Shown here one piece after another: positions 49,777 through 62,763 of a stretch of 64,000 bases of DNA. This DNA comes from Cymbidium sinense (Eukaryota > Streptophyta > Magnoliopsida > Asparagales > Orchidaceae), in NCBI GenBank assembly GCA_021442155.1, contig CM038215.1:209678982-209742981 (forward strand). Direction: 5' to 3'. The position numbers and the translations under genes are program-made. Each line of letters begins with the position of its first letter. Within the stretch, counting starts at the first letter, position 1. The notes under the pieces are model-generated. The model did no database searches and was not told the origin of the DNA. It worked only from the letters and a program-made list of their open reading frames with translations.

Positions 49777-49786
49777 ACGTGGCATC
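49777..49786 (+). promoter_or_regulatory. G-box/ABRE-like element in the LTR
   Basis: CCACGTGGCA, a palindromic bZIP/bHLH site. The equivalent CCACGTGGCA is at 60,521 in the minus-strand LTR, with a second CCACGTG at about 60,573. Confidence 0.45.
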
Positions 49787-52111
49787 ACTTTTAAGTTGAT
49801 GCCATATAGGATCCATGTGGGCTAATGCTCTTAAAATGAATAAATCCTTTTTAATTAATTAAGAAAATTATTAAAAATTTCAAAAAATTCAAAAATTCAT
49901 AGAAATTTAAATATAAATCCCAAAAAATACAAACTTGGGCTCTATAGATTTATCTTGATGAGAGGAATCTATTAAAATTAAAAATCCCTAATTAATTTTG
50001 ACCTTAATTTTATTTGAATGAAATTAAATAAATTCTAATTAATCATAAACCATTAATCTAATTCAAATGAAACTATGCGTAACTAAAATTGAGGTTAAAA
50101 CACACTTCAGAAAAAACATTTCATGAATTATTTCAATGTAATTCATGATATATGAAATTTTAAATCCTTAACCTAAATTTTAATTAAATAAATTAAAATA
50201 TAATGAAATAAATCATGAATATGAATTAAAGAATTGCAAGTCATCTTAACAAACTCTAATGAACATAAAATCATCAATGAAAGTTATTAGAACATAATAA
50301 ACATAAAATGGCCTAATTAGGAATTAAGTGAATTAAATAATTCAATTAATTAACCATAATTTAAATAAATCATAATAAGTCCATTATAATTTCAAAAATT
50401 ATGAATGAAACCTTTTTGAAAACATCTTTCAGAGAAGAATCAATGAAAAATGAAACCCCCAAATAATATTCAATAAATTAGGCTTAATTTGGGTTTTAAT
50501 AAAAAATTAAAACCTTAATTACACCCTAATTATAAATATAATCAAGATGAAACTTTGGAAATATGAAATTGGCATGTAACCATTCTTGCCATAAAAAATT
50601 AAAACCCAATATACCTCCAAATTGGGTATTGTTGAATTTCCAAATCTCTAGGTTAATATAAATTAAATAATGAATTTAAAAAAAATTCATAAATTCATAA
50701 ATCATGTAATAACTTGAAATAATCTACATCAACATCAAAAACACTTAGGATAGTTCTCCAACATCCTAAGTTAAAGAACTCAATCATTTCCATGCTTAAG
50801 TGTTAATGAAACCAATAATAAAATTTTAAGTTTAATTAAACCTTAAGCTAATGAACTTATAACAAATTAAACAACTTAATGAAACCTTAATACTCAATCA
50901 AGATAACATAAGAATGAATTCAAACATTAAACTAAGTGCCTTGGGTCAACATAAATTAAACCAAATGAAATAAATATAATTCAATAAACCTTAACATAAC
51001 TTAAATCAAAACATTAATGCAAATCAAATGAATCAATTCAAACTAAATCAAGTAAAATAATACAATCAAACCAAATTAAAAATAAACTAAAATAAGAATG
51101 AAAATTAAATCGAATCAAAAGAATAAAATGAAGAATCAAATTCCAAAGAAAGAGTTGAAATATAAATCCAAAATCCAAAATAAATTCAAACCCAAGTCAT
51201 CTAAATGAAACTAAAAGGATTAATTAAGATACATAAAGATCTTAGTTAGGCCTTTGGCATAAATCTTCATCTTAGGTTTAAGGTTGAATTCCATTAGGGG
51301 TTAGGATGTGGAATAGAATGGGTTACACCCAAAAGTGGAATCTATTCTACTCTTCATTCCAGAAAACCTAAACTTCACTTTAACAAAATAAAAGTGAAAA
51401 TGAAAATGAAAACAAATCATTAAATCATTTGAATTGAAACTTTCCAAGAGTAAAATTCAAACAAGCTCAAAACTTTAAATTGAAACTTCAACTAAAAAGG
51501 CCTAGCAAAGTCTTGCTACACTAGCCTTTTTTCTTCATACACTAGATCATTAGGTCACAAACCCTAGACTTTGGTTAGACCATTTTGTGATTCATTTTTT
51601 ATGATTCTTTATGTTGTGAAGTGATGTGCTTCACATGTCTTTGTGGTGTACTATTTTAGACTTCATGTCTAAGATTATTTTCCCATTAGACTAGATAATA
51701 AGATGTGCTTTTTAGATCTAACATTATCTTTTGTAGAGGGATATGCTAGAAAGGACTATTTTCATAAATAAAATTAAAATACTATTTTCTTATAGGTGTG
51801 TTTAAGTCCTTAAGCATAGCCCATAGGATAGGTGGGCTTGGCAAGCAGCTAATACACAGTCCTTAAGTTTGTAGAATATAACTACTGTGTGTTATTTGTA
51901 TTTTGCATGGCTTAAAAATTATTTTTAAATTTCAAAATGTAAATTTGAGCCTAGAATTAGGTTAGGATCTATAGGGTCTAAGATTAGTAGGAGCTTACCC
52001 TAATAGAAGATAGGCGCAGTGGTCCTCTGTAAAGCCTAATGGATGTCCCCAAGAAAGAGATGATCCTAAAAAAAAGACTTATAGATCTAGACTTGTAGTT
52101 CTAGGCCGGGC

Positions 52112-52119
52112 TATATAAG
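52112..52119 (+). promoter_or_regulatory. LTR promoter TATA box
   Basis: TATATAAG followed by GGCAGAGCTTGGCTGCCC, conserved in the copies at 28,160 (-) and 57,418 (-). Confidence 0.65.
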
Positions 52120-53579
52120 GGCAGAGCTTGGCTGCCCGTTTGCTCTTTCTTATGGGGTGTACAGTAGTATTTGGCTGCATTGGATTTTTTCTTAAATTAA
52201 ATTGGCTTGATTTATTTTAGGTGAGTAATAAAATCAACCTACTTTTTAAGTTTCTTTCAGTGTTGCACTTTCATGTGATGAATGCCTAGACAATTAACTT
52301 CATAGGGAATATTAAAATTTCTACTCAATTTATATCTAAATAACTAAAATAAAAATAAAGCAAACTTGAAACCTCACATAAATTAAATCCATAGGGTAAA
52401 AATTAAAATCAATTAAAAATAATTAATTCTTGAAACCATGTAATCATATAGCTTTGATCCTTGAATAGGCACTTCTCCCATTACAAGTAAGGGATATTTA
52501 ACCTGTGAGGATGACCACCTTCTTAGGGAAGTTTGCCATTTTTTAATGATTTAGCCCATAACCATTTCTAATTGCATGACATTTAGACATAAAAGTGCAT
52601 ACCTAAGACTTCAAATGAATCATGAATCAACATACTTAAAAAAATTTGAAAAATATGCATTAGTTAGATGCATTTCATATCCTACATGATCCTAAGGATT
52701 GAAGACTGAGTCAAGGATCCTTAGATTCCTATCTTAAAATAAAATAGCCTAGCCATCTTGCATTCATAGACTTGATGTCATGAATTTAAAATGTGCTTAG
52801 GTGGTGTTAGTTGACATCCACTCAAAGCAATTTATAAGTCTAGAAGAGTCACATATATGTTAGTTTCTAAAGTGGGAGGAATGGTTGATAATTTCCAAAA
52901 TGAAACTAGGCCAAGCATCTGACATATATTAGAAGCACTTGTAGACTTAGGTTCTAAAGCATCCTCTTTGGAGTAAGTATTCAACCCTTGGTATTTCTAT
53001 AGTCTTGTGCTGCTAGAATCTAAGCCCTAGACTTCTAAGAAAATATCAACTCAAAATATAAATTAAATTCCAAAATTTGAAACCTAATGATAGGATAGTT
53101 GAAATACCTACTAGACATCCCAATATCAATAAGCATTTCTTACTTCATCCCATTTGGCTTCCAAAATAACTCTCTCCACCTTAGATCATTTCTTGTTGAA
53201 ATTCCAAATATCAATCCTTTGAACACCAACTTAAAAATCTTTGAAAATAATAACTTATTTCTTTAATCAAGAGTATTCTTAGGAAGAGACCCTTCTTAGG
53301 ATGTAATTAACTATAGGGTCTTGCCCTTATAGGGAACCATGAACCAAATTTAAAATAAATCCTATTCTACCTTCCATATAGTTCAGGGGAAAAATCTCTA
53401 GTACACGAACGACCCATTAGCCATAGGAGTCTCTTATTAATTGATCAAAATATTATAAAACAACATGTTTATCTTTTGAGATAATATGTTTACTCCTTAA
53501 TGACACATTTGATCATATAAATAAGAACTTCCTAAAATCTACTTGGTGTCAAACAAATTTTTTCTTATAACACATATCA

Positions 53580-54870
53580 AAGGCTCGACCTAGTTTGACT
53601 TTATGAATTATTGGCTCTTTCCCTTGTGAAAAGGAACCTATCCATGACTCTTCTAGACTTATGACCTACCTAGAAGAGTTGCCAGCTAACACCACTAATC
53701 ACTTAGAAAAAACACCTTCGAGGATGTGCTTCACCATCTTTGGATGAGATGGGTAAAAGTATTTTTTTTTTCATGAGGCAGATTTCCCCTAACATCTAGT
53801 TAGGGTTTATTTAGAACTGGGCTCTGCTTTTTATGGACACAAGCCTCCATAATTAATTACCCCTCTTATCATAGCAAGAGAACACTCTCAATTAAGATTG
53901 GAAATAAACATATATGATATGCATTGGTGTCTTAGAGGTATGTGCAACATAGATGACTATCATATAGAATTTATATAGCAAATAAAAAGACTAGGCTTAT
54001 ATTTCTTTAAAATGTCATTAGATAGAATTATCATTTTATTTTAACTTAAAGCATATATTATGGAGAGGGATGATGATGTGTCATCAAGATCACATGGTTC
54101 CATCATCCTCGGCTATGATGGTCCCTAGTCTACTTAGTCACAAAAACCATTCTTGATAGAAGAATCTTTATAAATAGCCATGGGCTGCATCATCCAAGGT
54201 ATTCTTATAGACCTAGGGTGGTATTTCTATAAGAGGATAAATTTAATTCAACCTTAGCTAATAGAAGGCTTTTTACTTATTAAATATATCCCATGATTCA
54301 TAGCTTAAGAAACCATTGGAGAGTATATGGGCTATTACTGTAACCAAAATAGAGTAGAGCTGTATAGATGCAAAGCCACCTAGTCAAAGGGTTTTAGTCA
54401 TACCCATATTTTTATGTGGTGTCATTTAATGATAAAAACCATGAAGATAGAGGACACAAGCCATGTCCTTACTAACATGAGATTATTTGAGTTTGAATAT
54501 AGATGTATATTTAATTTAATATTAACTCTTTTATGAGTTACAATTTTTTTAATTTGTCATCCTTGATAAATAATGATGGATGAGTGGATGATTATTTGCT
54601 TTAAGCTATATTGAATGATGATCTTCATTCAATTTACATGTATCCCCCTTCATATGAATTTTATAATCAAAATAGCCATCATCGAGAAAAGATTATATTT
54701 TGGTAACCTTGATCCAGTCATAAGACCTAACTGGGGTTGCAAGAGAATTCATGTGGAGAACATATTATAAGAGTTCACATGGAAAATAGATAGATGTTCA
54801 CATGGGTAATGAATAGAAGGTTGAACTTAACAATTCTTGAAAATGCCAAATTTGTTTTATTTTTTTGCAT
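53580..54870 (-). repeat. LTR-family fragment (reverse) and unassigned DNA
   Basis: 53,620-53,910 is a reverse copy of the common 3' block: 'atgactcttctagacttatgacc', then the double stem-loop at 53,880-53,831. From about 53,920 to 54,870 I can assign nothing; no coding motif is visible. Confidence 0.55.
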
Positions 54871-54873
54871 GGT

Positions 54874-55065
54874 GAATGGTTAGGAAGCAAGGCTTACATC
54901 TTGGAATGCCAGGATATAGGGTGTGCACATGATGAGCTAATTATAGGTGTTCATATGATGAATGAGTTTTAAGATGTTTGAATGATGAACAGATAGGAGA
55001 CTTGGCTTACACACCCTTAGAATGCTTGGATATAGGGTGTTCACATGATGAGCTAGTTATATATT
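54874..55065 (+). repeat. two-copy direct repeat, offset about 113 bp
   Basis: 54,874-54,947 and 54,987-55,063 share aggcttaca-like, ggatatagggtgt and cacatgatgagcta wording. Confidence 0.75.
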
Positions 55066-55079
55066 TAGTTTAAAAGTAT

Positions 55080-56720
55080 AAGGGATCAGTGCCTCGACTC
55101 TAAAAGGGAGGGGCCTCAGGCCTATCATAATGGTGCCATGGTGCTTCTAAGGTGGCATTTTGATAGGATGTGTATGTATAGAACTATATAGTACTGCACC
55201 TTGATGCAACATATATAATGCTTCACCACTTTAATTATTGGTCGATTTGATTTGTTGAAGGGTGCCTTGGCACTGGAGGTATAGAACTTAAGGCACTGTG
55301 TTAAGGAAATGAAACTCAAGAGTTTGGTACCTTGATGCTAGATTCTGGCACCTCGGTGTTGTACTTCACCTCAGCTCTGGACCCTGATGCCTCAGCATTG
55401 TGGGGGCAGATCCCCAAAGATTTTATTTTTGAGAGCATGGTTCCTCAATGCTATGGGGTAGATCCCCATAGATTTATTTATGAGAGCATGGTAGCTCAGT
55501 GCTGGACCCTGGCACTTTAGTGCTGTGAGGTAGATCCCAAAGATTACTTTTTTAAGAGCATGGCAGCTCGGCGTTGTGCTTTAGCACCTCAGCGCTGTAG
55601 GGCAGATCCCTAAAGATTTCATTTATGAAAGCATGGAACCTCGGTGCTGTGTCTTGGTGCTTAGGCTTTATGGGGAAGATATTTGCATTTTTCATTTCCA
55701 TGATCATGGTGCCTCAATACCATGGCGTTGTGGGGGCAGTTCCCTAAAGATTTCATTTTTGAGAGCATGACGTGTTGGTGTTGTGGGGAAGATCCTCATA
55801 GATTTTTATTTTGAGAGCATGACACCTCAACGCTGATGTGCCTTAGCATTGTGGGATAGATCCTCAAATATTTCATTTTGGAGAGCATGGCATCTCAACA
55901 CCTCGGCGTTGTGGGGCAGATCCCCTCAAATTTCATTTTTGAGAGCATGCCACCATGGTGCTGTGCCTTAGCACTATGGGTAGAACCCTGTAGATTTTAT
56001 TTTTGAGAGTATGGCACTTCGGTGTTGTACCCTAGCTCCATGGTACTGAGGGACCAAAATGCATAGATTAAATCAAATTCTTGAATATTTTAATGATTTT
56101 TATGAAAATTTTGATAGAGTAATTTTTTAAAAATGCTAGATTTCAAATTTGTAGTGTAATCCTCTGATGTTCTAGATCTATGATCAATAAAGAGAGATTT
56201 CTTTTCTTTTCAATCTTAAACTAAGTTCAACGATAGAGGTCTTCGGGCTTCAGAATTCTTGAATTTTTTTTAGAAATTTGGGCGTTCTTTTTCACTCTAG
56301 ATCTAAGATCAATGGATGTACGCTTGCAATTTTTAGCGATGGGCTTCAATCATATTTTGTGTAGGATGAGAGAATTCTTGCAGATTTTATGTGAGCTAGG
56401 GCAAGAGAGGAGAAAGGGGAAAGAAAATAGGTGCCCTCCATCCAAGAAGACTCTTAGAGGGGCAACTCCTCCTTTTTATAAGAGTTATGTTTTTTGTGTT
56501 ATAATTATTCCCCCCACTCCCATGGGCATTTGTAACCATTAGGGCCAGGGCAATAGATTTCTTGATTCTTTAAACTATAGATCATCATTGTAATGCCTCG
56601 GTGCTGGGATTATAATGCCTTAGTGTTTTGACAGCTGGACTACTGATTACCTTTCTAGAAGGTCATGGCAGTGCCTCAACGCCAAGATTACAACGCTGCT
56701 GCTCTATGACATAATTTGTT
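55080..56720 (+). repeat. LTR-like segment related to 24,752-26,530
   Basis: Same order as the earlier copy: gtgct-rich zone, 'tctagatctaagatcaatgg' (56,297), purine-rich zone (56,400-56,430), TATA-like tttttataag (56,473) and 'tgggattataatgcc' wording (56,600). The 76-codon frame at 56,312 has no recognisable domain. Confidence 0.6.
55405..56035 (+). repeat. minisatellite with ggggcagatcccc units
   Basis: About ten diverged units of 55-95 bases with the consensus elements gtggggcagatcccc, aaagatttcatttttgagagcatgg and cacctcggtgctgtg. The GGGG/CCCC arms around CAGAT make each unit a small hairpin. Confidence 0.85.
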
Positions 56721-56729
56721 TTTTTTGAT

Positions 56730-59700
56730 GTGAACTACCACTTAGGCGATTTTAAATCCATGATGTCAAGTTTCATGAATGCAAGATGGTTTTATTATAT
56801 TTTAGAATATAATTTAAGAACCTAGACTCACTCCTTAATCCCTAGGATTATGTCGGGTATGATATACACCTAACTAATGTAATAATTTTAAAATTTTAAA
56901 TATTTTAACTCATAATTTATTTAAGGCCTTTGGGGTATGCAATTTATGCCTAAATGACATGCAATTAGAAGTGGTCATGGGCCAAATCAAGAAAAAAAGT
57001 AGAGTTCCCAAGAAGGAGGTCATCCTCAAAGGTTAGATGCCCCTTAAGAGTAATGGGTGAAGCATTTAATTCAAGGAGATAGAATACTATGGTTCAAGAT
57101 TCACAAAACCTGATTATTTCTAGTTGCTTTTAAGTTATTCCTAAGGATTTATTTAATATGAGGCTTTGAGTTTTTATTTAATGTTAAGTTATTTAGATTT
57201 AAATTGGGTAAAAAATTTAATTTTTCCTAGGAGCCTAACGTTCCAGGCATTCATCACAGAAAGCACAACATATAAATAAACCTAAAAAAATAAGTTAATT
57301 CTATTGTGCACACAAAATAAATCACACCAAATTTAATTAAAGTAATTGGAGAATATGGTCAAGGATCACTATACACCCAAAAAAAAGAGAAAAATGGGCA
57401 GCCAAACTCTACCTTATACAGCCTAGCCTAGAATTAAAAGTTTAGATCTATGGGTCTTGTTACAGGATCATCTCCTTCTTCAGTGACCTCTTCTGGGCCT
57501 CACAGGGGACCACCAAAATGATATAGTCAACTCATGCTATTCTTAGACCCCATAAATCATAACTTAATCATAGGCTCAAATTGCATTTGAAATTCAAATA
57601 GAAATTCCTTAGCCCTGCAAAATAAACATTAGGAAATGAAAACAACACACCAACAATTATGTTTAGAAACATACATGTTTAGCATTAGTTGCTTGCTAAG
57701 CCCACCTGTCATATTGGGCTATGCTTAGGGAATTTACAACACATGCAAGCAAACAACATTTATTTATAATTTATTATAACAGTTTCTTTTAGCACATCCT
57801 CCTGTAGAAGGCAGGATTAGTTTTAGAAAGAACATCCTATCATCCAGTCTAATGGGCAAATAATCTTAGTCATCTAGTCTAAAATATTACACCAAAAAAT
57901 AATAAAAATATCACAAAGAATCACAGAACATCACATATCAACCTAATCTAAATCTAAGATTGATGACCTCAAAGAAATCTAGTGTGTGAAGGAGAGGTTT
58001 GTATGGCTTAAGTGTACTAGGCCTTTTAAGTTTAAGTTTTGGTTTAGATTTCAAGGTTAGTTTATTTACAATTGGATGATTTTAATTCAAATGATTTAAT
58101 TGATTTGTAATTTTATTTCCATTTTTAAGCTCATTTTTATGTTGAAGTGAAGTTTAAGTTTTAAAGAATGAAGAATAAAATAATTTCCAATTTGGGTGGA
58201 ACCCATTCTATTCAACATCCTAAATCTTAATAGAATAAAATCTTTACTCTAAGGTGAAGATTTAATCTAAGGGTCAAATTAAGATCCTAAGCATCTTGAT
58301 TAACTTCTTCTTGAATTCTTTTAAGTTGGATTTGGTTTGATTAAAGTTTTAATTTTGATTTGGATTTGAACTAAGATACATTCTTCTTTTTTAGTTCTTT
58401 CAATTTGATTAATGTTTCTTTGTCTGATTAATGTTTAAATGATTTGATTTATTCATTATTTTACTTTTCATTTGGTTTTGATTAAATGTTTACTTATTTT
58501 CATGAGTATTAATTTTTTAATTTGTTTGATTTAAATTGATTTCATTTATTCATTTCATTAATGTTATGTTAATGGGTTTGGATAAATCAACTTAATCAAT
58601 TTCAAGTTATAATTTCATTCTTTCATTTTATTGATGTTATGTTTATTAATGTTTATATTTTATAGCATAATCTTCATATTCAATCCTTTTGATTTGGTTC
58701 ATTTTTTTATTTAATTGTGTTTGTTTTATTTAATTTGTTTGATTTTAGTTTAATTAATTTTATTTATTAATTTAATGTTTACTTCCTTCAAATGATTTGA
58801 TTCAAGTGATTGTACTTATTTGAGTTAATTAATTTCATTTATTAATTTAATGTTTATTATCTTCAAATGATTTAATTTAAGATTTAATCATTACGGTTAT
58901 TTTCTATTAATGTTTATATTTATTAATGTTCATTAGCTTAAATGAATTTAATTAACATCTTAAATTGAAGCTTGGTTTTAATTTTCATCATTTAAATGTT
59001 CAATTATATATCAATTTCATGATTTATAATTTTCAATTTATTATTTAGATTTTATTTGATTTTAATTAGTTTCATTTACTAATTTCATTAATTATTATGG
59101 ATTTGAAAATTTTAATTTAATTTAATTTTCTTTTATGTTGTTTTGTTGTATATTATAATTTGTTTTATCCATGTTTAATTTCATGTTATTTTTCATTTGA
59201 TTAAATATTCAATTAATTGTCAATTTTATATTTTCATTATTTGATTATGTTCATTTTCATTTATTCATGCTATGAATTTGATTTCAAATTACTATTTCAT
59301 TTATTCATTTAGATCAATTTAAGTAAATATAAATTGAATTAATTGATCCAAATTTATTTTTAGGAAATTATAATTTCATCATTTAGGAAATTTAAGAGAT
59401 TGACTAACTTCAAGCACCCAAACTTAAATCTTGTCTATCTTAGTTCTTCATGTGTTCCTTATTTAATTAGCTTAATTAGTTATATTTATTTTTTATTCTT
59501 CTTTTAATTTATGTTTAAAATTTTGTTTGGGGATTTCATTATACTGATGAGTCCCATGTTTTAATATGAAACTCAGAGATTGGTTAATATTGAATTCCAC
59601 TTAATTAATTGTGCTATTATAAGTTTATAGATTTAAGATTTTTTATAATTTTATATCTTTTAATTATTTCATTAAATCCTAAACCATCAATTTTTATAAT

Positions 59701-62617
59701 AATTGTTTTTTATTCATTTAAATTGACCTAAGAGTTGGAAATTTGATAACTTCCAATTCAGAGGTTAATTGATCTTGAAAATTTTATGGCAAGTGGGGTT
59801 CCTTGCCAATTTAAGTGTCTTAAAGTTTCATTCCAATTAGATGTGTATTGTAAGACTAATTAATACTTTAATTATTTTAATAAAACTTAAATTAAGCCTA
59901 ATTTAAAAAATCAATTAGGGGTTTTATTTTTCTTAAATTCCTCTTCGGAGGATGCATTTATTGAGGGTTTATTTGATAGTTTTCGGAACTTGGTTGATTT
60001 ATGATGATTTTTCTAGGTTTAGATCATTTAATTTAATTAATTATTCCAATTAATTACTTAATTATGCTAATTTGGGGATTATGAGGTTGGAGTAAGTTTT
60101 AATCATATTTTATTATCCCTTGATGCTCATTATGATGATTTAAATTAATCTTATGACTTTTCATAATTTCCTATGTTTAAAATTAATTAATTTTATTAAA
60201 TTAAGGCCTATAGCTTGAAAATTTCATATTGTAAGATTTATCTATCAATAAATCTTGAGAATTAGCCTAAGGTGTGTCTTAGCCTTAACTTCAATTCCCC
60301 AAATTTAAAATTGATTGGATGACTAATTTGAGTTTAATTATTTTTATTTAAACCTAAATTAACCCAAAAGTACCTAATAAAAATTGAGGATTGTAAAGCC
60401 CTTATTTGCATTTTTTGGTTGAATAATTTATTTTATATGATTTTTCTAAAGTTTTTGATAATTTTAAGCAATTTTTTTGATTCATAAATCCCAAATTCCC
60501 TATTTATCTGCATTAGCACCACGTGGCACCAATGTGGGGTTGCTTTTCATGTGTTGGATGTGCCATGGGATCCACGTGTATCCCACGTTAAAATGGCGGG
60601 GATGAGGTTTGATCTGGGCCATTTGATTGAACATTGAACGACTTGGATCATCCCATGATTTTTTATATGGGATTCAATCAGTTCATTTGACTAAATCTTG
60701 ACCATCCATTCCTAATAGAGGAAAATGATGGCAGAGATTTTGTCTCCCTTAACGATAGCAAGAACTAAGCACCGTCTATCATTCAGGCTCGATTTTAAAT
60801 GATCTAGGCCATGATTTCTCATGATTTCAGTTGCAAAATGATCAATAGCTCATTTACAATCCATATAAGAGGCTTATTCTCACTTGAGATGAAGTCGAAT
60901 TCGAAAAGCATTAACACTGAATGCTAAAGTGGTTGGTTTGAGCCCATACCTCATTGTTGGTGATCTCAGGCAGTGGGGATGATTTGAAAACCTTTGTGGG
61001 GATGTGAAGAATCTTTGAGTACAAGGAATTAGATTACCTCCATATGGATCATCATGGAGACCAAGCTTCATATGTTTTTTAATGGGTCTGGTTAAACTCT
61101 GGTTTTCTGGTAGAGTGGGAATCCGCAGAAGGGTGCACTCTTCTTCATTTTGTTTAGGGAAGGTGATGGGAAGCTCAGATAGGCTTGAGAATGGCTCTCT
61201 CTTGCTTTCCTACTCTTGGTAGAGAGCTATATTGGGAGGAATTCAAGTTGGATTTTGCATATGGTGATTACCACTCTGAGAGGCTAGCTCCAAGGGGTGG
61301 TTAACTGATTGGGGTCAGTCCAAGGCAATCAAGATGAAGAGAGGATGATGAATCAAAGAGGTATCTTGGATTGAAGAGGATTTTTGTTTGCATGCTCCAC
61401 CTCATTTCTCCATGATATGTTCTTTCCTTTGGATGCACTTGGACACTCTTAATATGTTTAATCTTGGTTGCCAATCACTTAAACTCATCTTAGGATGAGT
61501 TTAGATGTGATGCAAGGTAATTAGTCTAGGTTTTGGGTTCAAATGCTTTGAATTATGCCATTTAATCATTTTTTCCTTTTGGCTTGATCTAGCTCATTCC
61601 ATTTGATGGATTGATGTTATATTTAAGCTTTAATTATGTTCATTTAACCATTCATAATGTTTCCAATTTGTGGATTTCAGAAGATTTGGAATTGGTTGTT
61701 TGCTTATTTTAATATTGAACCCATTATGGCTTAAGTGGATTTTGTTGAATTCAATTGAGTCAAATGACTTGCTTAGGTTAATCATAATGTATTTAATTTC
61801 CAAGTATGTTATTCCAAGTATTTGGCGTGAATTGGGTTAATTAGTTTCATTTGTTTTGGATTTAAAATCCACTTTGGCCCAATTTGGGCTTATTGGGTTA
61901 AGATTGGTCTAATTAGATCAAATGATCATATTAGACAAATTAAACCTAAAAATTGGTTAATTTATGTTTAATAATGACTTTCAAATTATTTTAGACTAAT
62001 TTTAATTTGGGTTGTTTGAATCCAATAGGGTCCATTTAGGCCCATTTAGGTTAAATGATTTTATTAATTTAATTAAGGCTTTATTGGGTTATATTTTTTA
62101 AATTTATGTTAAGGCATGTTTATTTTACCATTTGAACCATTGGAATGATTTAATTTGTCAAATTTTTGTGGGTTGACTTTTGACTTGGTGGGACCCACAT
62201 AAGTCAAACTTATGTCAATGGTTGACCACATTTGACCTTCATTTGGATTTGACTCCATTTATGTTCATGTTATGATTTCATGACTTTGATTTTAATTTGA
62301 ATTTATTTTGATTTAATTTGCATTTCTTTGAGTTCAAGTGATTTTGAACTTAAGTATGGTAGTTGGATTAGCCATCCTAATTACCTTAGCATAAGTCCAA
62401 CTAAATTTAATTTTTGATTAGCTCACTTATTTATTTTAATTTGGGTTGGGTTTAGATCTACCTAATCTCATTAGATTAGGTTATGCCCTAAGAGAGTTCA
62501 CTAGTTACTAAGCATAGTGACCTAAGTGTTTAATTAGGAGGCTCTTAACCTTGGATTAGTTGCTTTAACAGTTAGTTCTAGAAATGATGTAAACCTCATA
62601 TAAAAATGAGGTCAACA
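56730..62617 (-). mobile_element. giant LTR, minus-strand copy, 3' LTR of the pol at 62.8-64 kb
   Basis: In element order: TGTTGACCTCATTTTTAT start at 62,617; U3 with 'ggttgaccac...' wording (62,150-62,230); CCACGTGGCA patch (60,521); AT-rich zone (58,300-60,450); 'gggtggaacccattctattcaac' in reverse (58,200); TATA box 57,418-57,412; 'gatgaatgcctgg' (57,255); and part of the common 3' block, broken off at about 56,730. It lies just downstream of the minus-strand pol end, as a 3' LTR should. The double stem-loop is missing because of the truncation. Minus ORF 60,880-61,071 has no family signature. Confidence 0.65.
57412..57418 (-). promoter_or_regulatory. LTR promoter TATA box, minus-strand copy
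   Basis: TATAAGG on the minus strand followed by ...TTTGGCTGCCC, as in the other copies. Confidence 0.55.
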
Positions 62618-62763
62618 TAAGGTACATAAAATTGCCTATGTTAATAGGGAAAATTTTCTTTGAGATGATGGTATTCTTCTCGTATTAAGTGCACTATCAC
62701 TTCATTTGATTGATTTAGAGTTGATTTTGACTCTTGCATTTATAAAGCATAAGAATTTCGTAA

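Larger units (their letters stand above)
49560..53560 (+). mobile_element. giant LTR, second plus-strand copy, 5'-truncated
   Basis: Repeats the order of the previous LTR from its middle: a CCACGTGG patch (49,777), an AT-rich zone (49,830-51,280), a 'tggaatagaatgggtt' block (51,310), a TATA box with GCTTGGCTGCCC (52,112-52,137), 'gatgaatgcctag' (52,277) and the 3' block with the double stem-loop (53,278-53,332). It ends near 53,555. No coding content. Between 49,370 and 49,560 is a short AT-rich junction. Confidence 0.65.
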
